Shown here: positions 1 through 6,849 of the stretch, one piece after another
Layout of the letters: each line of letters opens with the position of its first letter
How positions within the stretch are numbered: the stretch's first letter is position 1
Origin: JBAYJY01 sp041664945
GTDB lineage: Bacteria > UBP15 > UBA6099
Assembly: GCA_041664945.1 (NCBI GenBank)
Contig: JBAYJY010000178.1
Coordinates: forward strand, 1-9,798
Length of the DNA stretch: 9,798 nt
Direction: 5' to 3'
Program-made: the position numbers and the translations under genes
The notes under the pieces: generated by a model
Told to the model about the DNA's origin: nothing
What the model saw: the letters and a program-made list of their open reading frames with translations, nothing else
Database searches by the model: none

Positions 1-271
1 CTTCCACCGCGTCTATGTTATACGACAGTCCGGCTTCCGCTGCGTTCGCTTTCAGAACATCTATAAACGGGGCATGATTGTCGACCGCCGATATTTCGCC
101 GCCGCTTATTTTTGCGAGATGTATCGTCTGCATTCCCGGCCCGCATCCGAGATCTAAAATGACCGGTTCCTTCGGCAAGCCCGTCATTGCATCGAAAGCG
201 CGCTGAGTCGCTTCATTGCTGCCCGGCCCTTCCCTCGGATTGTCGGAATGAATTTCAAAAAATATTTCCAT
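1..271 (-). CDS. Class I SAM-dependent methyltransferase, N-terminal part (cut by window edge)
   Basis: The minus strand reads open from an ATG at 271 to the window edge, giving 90 residues and no stop. Residues 38-49 read ILDLGCGPGMQT, which is the glycine-rich motif I that binds S-adenosylmethionine in Rossmann-fold methyltransferases. About 15 residues later an acidic motif II (SAVDNH, residues 61-66) ends the second strand, where the Asp would hold the ribose hydroxyls. I chose the ATG at 271 because GGAAAG lies a few bases upstream of it; an in-frame ATG at 283 would add four residues but lacks an obvious ribosome binding site. There is no signal peptide, so the protein is probably cytoplasmic. 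The acceptor substrate cannot be told from this fragment, since substrate-specific regions lie outside the window. It is divergent from the fucosidase cluster and may not be related to it in function. Confidence 0.85.
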   Translation of the reverse strand, partial: MEIFFEIHSDNPREGPGSNEATQRAFDAMTGLPKEPVILDLGCGPGMQTIHLAKISGGEISAVDNHAPFIDVLKANAAEAGLSYNIDAVE

Positions 272-322
272 CTTTCTTTCCATCGCTATTACGGTCTCGC
301 TTTCGATTTCTGTCTCAACATT

Positions 323-395
323 GTTAACCCAACATTATTTTATCATAAGTTAAAGACTTCCACGATGTCTATTGAACAGTATATAATCGGTTAAC
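323..395. promoter_or_regulatory. Divergent intergenic region with candidate promoter and spaced GTTAACC inverted repeat
   Basis: The region between the methyltransferase and the first fucosidase is A+T-rich compared with the flanking genes. A consensus-like -10 hexamer TATAAT lies at 382-387 on the plus strand, about 30 bases before the fucosidase start. The best -35 at a suitable distance (358-363, TTCCAC) is poor, so the promoter may need an activator. GTTAACC at 323-329 and its reverse complement GGTTAAC at 389-395 form an inverted repeat 59 bases apart; the second copy sits at the expected transcription start. This arrangement fits a regulator that binds two sites, but seven-base matches can arise by chance. 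A minus-strand promoter for the methyltransferase was not convincingly found. Confidence 0.3.
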
Positions 396-407
396 TCAAA
401 ATTTTGC

Positions 408-411
408 GAGG
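408..411 (+). promoter_or_regulatory. Ribosome binding site of first fucosidase
   Basis: GAGG lies seven bases before the ATG at 419. It supports that start over the in-frame Met at residue 7. Confidence 0.6.
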
Positions 412-418
412 CTCTTAA

Positions 419-1756
419 ATGAACATAAAGGAATTGATGGTTGAAATCAATTCACAACTGCCTCTTTACAACGCTTTCGCGAAAGAGTTGTACGAAAGAA
501 CGGCGGAAAGCGAGTCGGAGCTCGACCGGCGTATGACTTGGTGGCGCGAGGCTCGTTTCGGGATGTTCATTCACTGGGGCCTGTATTCCGTCGCCGCCGG
601 CAAATGGAAAGGCCTTAAGATTCCTCATTACGGCGAATGGATCATGCACAACGCGCAGATTCCACATCGGGAGTACTCGAAACTCGCCGACAGGTTCAAC
701 CCAGTTAAATACGACGCTCATGAATGGGTCCGAATCGCCAAAGAAGCGGGCATGAAATACATCGTCATCACCGCCAAGCACCACGACGGTTTCAGCCTCT
801 ACCACACTAAGCTATCGAAATACAACATGGTTGAAGCGACGCCTTACGGACGCGACGCGATAAAAGAACTCGCCGACGCCTGCCGGGATCAGGACATACG
901 CTTCGGTATTTATTATTCGCAACTCGACTGGATGCGCGCCGGCTACTCTTTTCTATTTGCGATAACTCCTAACTTCAAAAAATACATGGACTTCATGAAA
1001 GGTCAGCTTGAAGAACTGCTGACAAACTACGGTCCGGTTTGCGAACTGTTTTTCGACGGCGACTGGATGCCTCAGTGGAACATGAAACTCGGAGCCGAAC
1101 TCGAAGCGCATTGCCGCTCTCTCCAGCAAGACGTCATTATCAACAACCGGGTCGGCAAACGCTCCATTCTCAGCAATTTCCCGTTCGCGGCGCCGCTCAC
1201 GATGAACACGATATGCGGCGATTACGAAACGCCCGAACAATTTATTCCCGACCACGTCCCGAGCCGCGACTGGGAAACTAATATGACGATGAACGACACA
1301 TTCGGTTATAAGGAAAATGACAATAACTGGAAATCAAGCGCCGAACTGATCCGCGGTCTTATTGATATCGCGAGCCATAACGGCAATTTTCTTCTTAATG
1401 TCGGCCCGACCGGCGAAGGCGAAATACCCGCCGCCAGCGTTAAGATACTCGGAGAAATCGGCAAATGGATGAAAACAAGCGGAGACAGCGTTTACGGAAC
1501 AACAGGCGGGCCTCTCGATAAACCGAAATGGGGACGCACGACCCGCAAACAGAACAAAATCTTCCTCCACGTGTTCGACTGGCCGAACGGCGAACTCGTT
1601 GTCGACGGCCTTACTGAACAAGTGAAATCGGCGCGTCTGCTCGCCGATCCGCTGCGTCTTCCTTTGTCACTTAGAAAAACAGGCAAAAAACTGCACATCT
1701 CGATTCCAAAATTTGCGCCCGACTCCGCCGTCAGCGTTATTGAACTCGAAGTATGA
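419..1756 (+). CDS. GH29 alpha-L-fucosidase, no signal peptide
   Basis: The 445-residue product carries the hallmark motifs of glycoside hydrolase family 29, which hydrolyses alpha-L-fucosyl linkages with retention of configuration. In order these are RFGMFIHWG (46-54), HYGEW (70-74), AKHHDGFSLY (119-128), the YYSQLDW strand (165-171), LFFDGDW (210-216) with the presumed nucleophile Asp213, DWETNMTMND (284-293) with Glu286 at the position of the proposed acid/base in the human-type enzymes, and NGNFLLNVGPTGEGEIP (321-337). The last 80 or so residues look like the small beta-sandwich that follows the barrel in this family. The length is normal. The N-terminus is hydrophilic with no signal peptide, so it is predicted to act in the cytoplasm on imported short fucosides. 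It is the first gene of a tightly spaced four-gene cluster. The family call is firm; the linkage specificity cannot be read from the sequence. Confidence 0.95.
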   Translation: MNIKELMVEINSQLPLYNAFAKELYERTAESESELDRRMTWWREARFGMFIHWGLYSVAAGKWKGLKIPHYGEWIMHNAQIPHREYSKLADRFNPVKYDAHEWVRIAKEAGMKYIVITAKHHDGFSLYHTKLSKYNMVEATPYGRDAIKELADACRDQDIRFGIYYSQLDWMRAGYSFLFAITPNFKKYMDFMKGQLEELLTNYGPVCELFFDGDWMPQWNMKLGAELEAHCRSLQQDVIINNRVGKRSILSNFPFAAPLTMNTICGDYETPEQFIPDHVPSRDWETNMTMNDTFGYKENDNNWKSSAELIRGLIDIASHNGNFLLNVGPTGEGEIPAASVKILGEIGKWMKTSGDSVYGTTGGPLDKPKWGRTTRKQNKIFLHVFDWPNGELVVDGLTEQVKSARLLADPLRLPLSLRKTGKKLHISIPKFAPDSAVSVIELEV

Positions 1757-1786
1757 ATATAATATTATCTGGGATAAGGACGTAAA

Positions 1787-3205
1787 ATGAAACGAATCGC
1801 ATTCGCAATTGCCTTTCTGATTTTGCTGATTCCTTACGCTACAACCGCGCAACAGAAACGCTATGAAGCAAACTGGAAATCTCTCGACAGCCGCCCGATC
1901 CCTCAGTGGTACGACGACTCGAAATTCGGAATCTTCGTCCACTGGAGTCTCAACTCCGTTCCAGAACTGCCGGTAAAAAGCATGGAAGCCGACTGGCTAT
2001 GGAATTCGCTGAAGGATCCGAATTCCGCGTCATCGAAGACGTGGCGCGCGATGTACGGCGACAAATTCCAATATCAGGATCTGGCGCCGCTATTCAAAGC
2101 CGAGCTCTTCGCCCCTGACAAATGGGCTGACCTTTTTGCCCGCTCAGGCGCAAAATACGTTGTTCTCACTTCAAAACATCACGACGGTTTCTGTCTTTTT
2201 CAGTCAGATTACAGTTGGAACTGGAACAGCGTCGACGTCGGCCCGCACCGCGATATCGTCGGCGATCTTTCCAAAGCCGTGCGCGCAAAGGGCCTTAAAA
2301 TGGGGCTCTACTACTCACTTTACGAATGGTTCCACCCATGGTATCTCAGCGATCAGGCGCTTTTTGTCGACTCGCATATGTTTCCGCAGATAAAGGAAGT
2401 CGTCACGCGCTATAAGCCGTCTGTGTTATGGACCGACGGCGAATGGGACCGCACGAGCGCTCAGTGGAAGAGCGAGAAGATACTTGAATGGCTTTACAAC
2501 GAATCGCCGGTCCGGGACGATGTTGTCGTGAATGATCGATGGGGCAGCGAGACGCGCGGCGCTCACGGCGGCTTTTACACCAGCGAATTCGGCGGAAAAG
2601 ACGGCTGGACAAAACTTTCTGGAATGAAGAAATGGGAGGAGTGCCGCTGTGTCGCCCGCTCTTGGTGGGGGTTCGCCCGCAACGACTCGCCTTCCGACTA
2701 CAGAACGACTACAGAACTCGTCCACATGCTTGTCGAAATCGTCAGCCGCGGCGGCAACCTTCTCCTTAATGTCGGCCCGACAAGAGACGGCCGCATTCCC
2801 GTCATCACTCAGGAACGCCTCCTCGAACTCGGCGACTGGCTTCGCGTCAACGGCGAAGCGATTTACGGAACGCACACTTGGCGCGCCATGTCCGACGGAA
2901 AGAATATCAAGGACACGACCGCCGATCCCGACGATTGGCAGAACAAATACTCGACAACAAAATCAATCCGATACACGGCAAAAGAAAACGCGGTTTATGC
3001 CATCTCTCTCGTATGGCCGGGCAAAGAACTCGCGCTCGGCGAACCAAAGCCCTCTCCCGACGCCACAGTCACAATGCTCGGACGCTCGGGAACCCTGAAA
3101 TGGCGCATCGTGGATGGAAAAATGCGAATTGAAGTCCCGCAGCTTTCCTTAGACGAACTGCCATCTCGACATGCTTACGTTTTCAAAATCATCGGTGTCA
3201 AATAA
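1787..3205 (+). CDS. Exported GH29 alpha-L-fucosidase
   Basis: This 472-residue protein is a second, clearly diverged GH29 fucosidase. Residues 1-21 form a type I signal peptide: KR, then a hydrophobic core, then a probable cut after ATTA (18-21). No lipobox Cys is present, so it should be periplasmic or secreted. Family motifs are KFGIFVHWS (46-54), TSKHHDGFCLF (128-138), MGLYYSLYEW (172-181), VLWTDGEWD (213-221) with presumed nucleophile Asp217, KWEECRCV (282-289) with Glu284 aligned to the human-type acid/base region, and GGNLLLNVGPTRDGRIP (322-338). The DGEWD form of the nucleophile motif resembles the human/GH29-A style more than the upstream gene does. A C-terminal beta domain follows from about 365. 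The start is supported by AAGGA at 1776-1780, six bases before ATG, and the gene follows its neighbour by 30 bases. It probably performs the extracytoplasmic removal of fucose from a larger glycan. Confidence 0.95.
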   Translation: MKRIAFAIAFLILLIPYATTAQQKRYEANWKSLDSRPIPQWYDDSKFGIFVHWSLNSVPELPVKSMEADWLWNSLKDPNSASSKTWRAMYGDKFQYQDLAPLFKAELFAPDKWADLFARSGAKYVVLTSKHHDGFCLFQSDYSWNWNSVDVGPHRDIVGDLSKAVRAKGLKMGLYYSLYEWFHPWYLSDQALFVDSHMFPQIKEVVTRYKPSVLWTDGEWDRTSAQWKSEKILEWLYNESPVRDDVVVNDRWGSETRGAHGGFYTSEFGGKDGWTKLSGMKKWEECRCVARSWWGFARNDSPSDYRTTTELVHMLVEIVSRGGNLLLNVGPTRDGRIPVITQERLLELGDWLRVNGEAIYGTHTWRAMSDGKNIKDTTADPDDWQNKYSTTKSIRYTAKENAVYAISLVWPGKELALGEPKPSPDATVTMLGRSGTLKWRIVDGKMRIEVPQLSLDELPSRHAYVFKIIGVK

Positions 3206-3225
3206 GCTGACGGAGCTAAACTAAC

Positions 3226-4713
3226 ATGAATTTAATTCAAAACGCTATTGATTGGGATAAATTACTCGACAATATCGAGGAAAACGCCGCCGCAAACGCA
3301 GCGATGAAGCTTTTGGATCCCGCTATTGCAATATTTGAAAAACATTACGGACTCCGTTTTTCCGCGCGCCAGACGCTTTTCGGCGACAAGACGCTACCCT
3401 ATAAAAGTTTAATTCTTAACTATGTCGACGCTCTGAAAGCTAAAGCGCGCGAGGAACGCAACGCCGGCGACGCTGATTTTGATTCCGATAGTCCGGAACA
3501 TTTCGCAGCGGACGGCGCAGGCAGGAGCGTTGAACCTGAGTCAACATTGGATCGTTTGAAACGAACGGTGGCCGAAGCGCTCGAACCGGCTCCGAAAATT
3601 CTTCCCGGCGATGTTCTCACGCCTCGCGAACGAATTCTGCGCCACATGAACTTCGAGAAGCCGGACCGCGTCGCTGTCGCGCCTCTCTGGGGATTTCATA
3701 CTGCGCGCGCAGGCGGCATAAACACACGTGAGTTCATGACGGACGGACATCTCGCGGCGCTCGCCTCACGCCGCGCATGGGATCTCTACGGCGGTTTCGA
3801 CATGACTCCTGCCAATTTCTCCGCAGGCTACATGTTCCCTCTCGTCCCTGAATCACATTCCCGGTTCTGTTCGAACTGGTTCCTTCCGGAAGGCGACGAG
3901 TTGCCGAAACTGGACGAGCAGCCTCTCGATCTCGATTATGATATGCTGAACAGCGAAGGATTTTCTCCCATTCTGCGCACTGAGAGAGGCCGCCTTTTCG
4001 GCGAATTGCGCCGCATGCTCGTTCAAACCGGCATTTTCTATTCCGAAATGGCTGTCAACTTCCCGCGCCCCGACCTCTTTCATCCCTACGCGATGGGCGT
4101 CATCAACCACCCGGCGGATCTGCTCTCGATGTGGCTCGGTTTTGAGCGCTTCATGACCGACTGCGCTCTCGATCCGCTCAAAGTGCGCGAGGCCTGCGAA
4201 CGGCTCGGGCCGGGGCTCGTCGAGTTCGGCGAATTCACTGCGCGGCTCGGCAATGGAAATCAAGTCCTTTACGGCGTCAGCCGCGTTTCCGCATCATATA
4301 TTTCAAGAAAAATGTTCGACAATCTTTTCGCGGGCGTTTTTATCGACCAGGTCCGACAGGCGTTCAGCGGCGGTTTCAATCTCACATATCACTTGGATAA
4401 TAATTACACGCCCTTTCTCGACTTCTTTCTCGAACTGCCACGACACAGCGGATACCTGCATCTCGACCAGACCGATATTTTCGAGGCTAAGAAAGTCATC
4501 GGCGACCATTTGTGCCTTATGGGCAATCTGCATCCGGGCATGCTCGCCATGGGCAAACCTGCGGAACTGACTGCTCATTGCGAGCGGCTTATTAAAGAAG
4601 TAGGCGCCGGCGGCGGTTTCATCCTTTCGAGCGCCTGCGAAGTTCCGATAAACACGCCGGTCGAGAATCTGAAAGCAGTCAAGGAAGCGGTAGACCGCTG
4701 GGGCTGGTATTGA
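3226..4713 (+). CDS. URO-D superfamily (corrinoid methyltransferase-like) protein with extra N-terminal region
   Basis: Residues 132-495 of this 495-residue protein match the uroporphyrinogen decarboxylase/MtaA-type barrel. They begin with LTPRERILRHMNFEKPDRVAV and end with the typical run GNLHP (433-437), a GGGFILSSACEVP segment (462-474) and TPVENLKAVKEAV. Cys471 and His389 occupy positions that bind zinc in the thiol:corrinoid methyltransferases MtaA/MtbA, but the partner Cys of the H-x-C motif is Asp391 (HLD). The HxD form is, to my knowledge, common in uncharacterised URO-D proteins. It is unlikely to be HemE, which is much shorter. Residues 1-75 are predicted helical, and 76-125 form an acidic, probably disordered linker; I do not recognise this region and it lacks the DxHxxG cobalamin motif. 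There is no signal peptide. GGAG sits at 3212-3215, ten bases before ATG, and the gap to the upstream gene is 20 bases. Its reaction is unknown; methyl transfer is an inference from the superfamily. Confidence 0.85.
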   Translation: MNLIQNAIDWDKLLDNIEENAAANAAMKLLDPAIAIFEKHYGLRFSARQTLFGDKTLPYKSLILNYVDALKAKAREERNAGDADFDSDSPEHFAADGAGRSVEPESTLDRLKRTVAEALEPAPKILPGDVLTPRERILRHMNFEKPDRVAVAPLWGFHTARAGGINTREFMTDGHLAALASRRAWDLYGGFDMTPANFSAGYMFPLVPESHSRFCSNWFLPEGDELPKLDEQPLDLDYDMLNSEGFSPILRTERGRLFGELRRMLVQTGIFYSEMAVNFPRPDLFHPYAMGVINHPADLLSMWLGFERFMTDCALDPLKVREACERLGPGLVEFGEFTARLGNGNQVLYGVSRVSASYISRKMFDNLFAGVFIDQVRQAFSGGFNLTYHLDNNYTPFLDFFLELPRHSGYLHLDQTDIFEAKKVIGDHLCLMGNLHPGMLAMGKPAELTAHCERLIKEVGAGGGFILSSACEVPINTPVENLKAVKEAVDRWGWY

Positions 4714-4732
4714 TTAATGCATTGAATCGCGA

Positions 4733-6709
4733 ATGATAATGACATATAAGTTTTGTATGAATATTGTTTTCAAATGTACAAAAATCTTTCTATCAGTCTT
4801 TGCTTTTGCGATTTCCCTGCTTGTCTCCCCTGCCCCGGCTGTCTCCGGCGAACTCCAGCCGATTGAATTCAACAACCCCGGTCTTGTTGTCGATCTCGCG
4901 GTCGGCCTTTGGGCATGGCCGCTCATCATGGATTTCGACAACGACGGCGATCTCGACCTCATTGTCTCCTGTCCTGACACTCCATATAACGGCGCTTATT
5001 TTTTCGAGAATTCTGACGACAAATCGCTCATGCCTGTCTTTGAGCCAGGCGAATGGTTCGGAAACGGGCTGAAGAATCTGCGCGCCTCATACACCGATTC
5101 CGGCGTCAGAGTCACCGACTCCAGCTACGAGTACACCGATTTCATTAAAAAGGGATTTAACGCTCCTGTCCCGTTTCCAATCTCTCATGGACTCCATAAA
5201 GATCTTCTCGGAATCGGCCGCCACATTCGCGACAGCCAGTGGTCTTATGCCGATTTAAACGGCGACGGACGCCCCGACCTCGTTGTGGGCCTCGACGATT
5301 GGACTGATTACGGCTGGGATAACGCCTACGACGCGAACGGCCGCTGGACCAAGGGTCCTTTGCGCGGCTCGGTTTTCGTCGCTCTGAACGCATCCAAAAG
5401 CGCGAAACCCAAATACGGAAAACCGTTCAGGCTCAGCGCGGGCGGCGCCCCGATCGATGTTTACGGCACACCGGCGCCTATATTCGCTGATTTCGACGGC
5501 GACGGCGACCTCGATCTCGTCTGCGGCGAGTTTCTCGACAGACTTACATATTTCGAAAATATCGGATCCCGCGAGCGCCCGGAATACGCAAAGGGACGCT
5601 TCCTTTCGTATAAGGGACAAATCATTCGCATGGATCTCGAAATGATCGCGCCGGCCGCGGCGGACTGGAATCACGACGGGCGCCAGGATCTCATAGTCGC
5701 TCAGGAGGACGGCCGCGTCGCGCTTATCGAAAACTCAGGACGCGTCGATGACGGAATGCCGGTTTTTCTTCCTCCTCGCTTCTTCCGCCAGAAAGCTTAT
5801 CTCGTAAAATTCGGGGCTCTCGCGACGCCGGTCGGTTTCGACTGGGACGGCGACGGCCGCGAGGATTTGATAAGCGGCAATTCGGCGGGCTATATCGGAT
5901 TCATCCGCAACCTCGGCGGCGGCGAAACTCCGAAATGGGCCGAACCGGTTCTGCTTGAAGCAAACGGTAAAATCATTCGCGTACAAGCCGGCGAAAATGG
6001 TTCGATTCAGGGACCTGCAGAGGCAAAATGGGGCTATACGACAATAAGCGTCGCCGACTGGAACGGAGACGGTCTTCCGGACATCCTCGCAAACTCCATC
6101 CTTGGCGAAGTCGTCTGGTTTCAAAACATCGGGACTCGAAAGATACCGAAATTAAAAGCCGCTCAGCCTGTCGGGGTCAACTGGCCCGGCGCTGCGCCGA
6201 AACCGGAATGGAACTGGAAAAAAACGAAAGGCAAACAACTAATCACGCAGTGGCGCACAACGCCATTTGCGATTGATTTCAATCGCGACGGGCTGACAGA
6301 CCTCATCATGCTCGACCACGAAGGATATCTTGCGTTCTTCGAACGCGCGCGCAAAAATGGGAAGTTGATTCTCAAACCCGGCAGCCGCATTTTCATACAC
6401 AAAAATGGCGCTCCGCTCCGTCTTAACGACAAAAAGGCCGGCAAAAGCGGACGTCGCAAAATATGTGTCGTCGACTGGGATGGCGACGGTCGTCTCGACC
6501 TGCTCGCGGACAGCGAAAACGTTGCATTCTACCGAAACATGGGTACGCGCGACGGAAAAATCATTCTCGAAAACATGGGCAATCTTTCAAATCGGAGGCT
6601 CACCGGCCACGACACAAGCCCGACCGTCGTTCACTGGCGCGGCAAAAACAAACATGACCTGCTCCTCGGCGCAGAGGACGGACATTTCTATTTTATGAAG
6701 CATGATTAG
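4733..6709 (+). CDS. Exported FG-GAP/VCBS-repeat beta-propeller protein
   Basis: The 658-residue product has eight DxDxDGxxDL-type calcium-binding loops, starting at residues 67, 174, 253, 311, 370, 442, 515 and 581, with a degenerate ninth at 634-642. Between loops a short module with an aromatic, Asn and Gly (for example FENIGSRERP, 274-283, and FQNIGTRKIP, 463-472) recurs. This is the pattern of FG-GAP/VCBS beta-propellers in exported proteins of PVC bacteria. An N-terminal signal peptide is evident: Lys residues, a hydrophobic stretch at about 18-31, and possible cuts around PAPA or AVSG (33-39). No lipobox is clear. The start is uncertain: ATGs at 4733, 4739 and 4757 are all in frame, none has a strong ribosome binding site, and 4757 would give the most usual signal-peptide length. 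It begins 19 bases after the URO-D gene. No catalytic domain is visible; a polymer-binding, adhesive or lyase-like role at the envelope is an inference. Confidence 0.85.
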   Translation: MIMTYKFCMNIVFKCTKIFLSVFAFAISLLVSPAPAVSGELQPIEFNNPGLVVDLAVGLWAWPLIMDFDNDGDLDLIVSCPDTPYNGAYFFENSDDKSLMPVFEPGEWFGNGLKNLRASYTDSGVRVTDSSYEYTDFIKKGFNAPVPFPISHGLHKDLLGIGRHIRDSQWSYADLNGDGRPDLVVGLDDWTDYGWDNAYDANGRWTKGPLRGSVFVALNASKSAKPKYGKPFRLSAGGAPIDVYGTPAPIFADFDGDGDLDLVCGEFLDRLTYFENIGSRERPEYAKGRFLSYKGQIIRMDLEMIAPAAADWNHDGRQDLIVAQEDGRVALIENSGRVDDGMPVFLPPRFFRQKAYLVKFGALATPVGFDWDGDGREDLISGNSAGYIGFIRNLGGGETPKWAEPVLLEANGKIIRVQAGENGSIQGPAEAKWGYTTISVADWNGDGLPDILANSILGEVVWFQNIGTRKIPKLKAAQPVGVNWPGAAPKPEWNWKKTKGKQLITQWRTTPFAIDFNRDGLTDLIMLDHEGYLAFFERARKNGKLILKPGSRIFIHKNGAPLRLNDKKAGKSGRRKICVVDWDGDGRLDLLADSENVAFYRNMGTRDGKIILENMGNLSNRRLTGHDTSPTVVHWRGKNKHDLLLGAEDGHFYFMKHD

Positions 6710-6735
6710 CTCTATGCGTAATCGCGATGCTTTTT
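6699..6735 (+). terminator. Candidate intrinsic terminator of the fucosidase cluster
   Basis: AGCAT-GATTA (6699-6708) can pair with TAATC (6719-6723) and ATGCT (6727-6731), leaving a three-base bulge (6724-6726) and a ten-base loop. A short T-run follows at 6731-6735. The left arm overlaps the last codons and stop of the propeller gene. The stem is imperfect and A+T-rich, so the call is weak, but the position, before a convergent gene, is where a terminator is expected. The rest of the 140-base convergent gap holds nothing else I can support. Confidence 0.35.
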
Positions 6736-6849
6736 CGCCGGAACGATCCTGAACATAGAGATGTGAATTAAGTTTGGGATCGCTTCATCATCAAAAAACG
6801 GCTTCTTCTCAATGACGCGCTATATTAATTTTTCTCAGCTATTCCCGAA

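Noticed and set aside
452..4578. Long minus-strand open frames inside the fucosidase and URO-D genes (for example 2426-2875 and 3853-4263)
   Set aside because: They are antisense shadows of well-supported genes, lack recognisable motifs, and have Arg/Ser/Ala-rich compositions typical of reading G+C-rich codons in the wrong frame.
3226..4713. Heme-biosynthetic uroporphyrinogen decarboxylase (HemE)
   Set aside because: The protein is much longer than HemE, sits in a glycan cluster, and its C-terminal signature fits the MtaA-like/uncharacterised branch of the superfamily.
4920..6500. Repeated GACGGCGACGG-like DNA segments as a repeat array or CRISPR
   Set aside because: They encode the recurring DxDxDG calcium loops at irregular spacing and are explained by the protein repeats.
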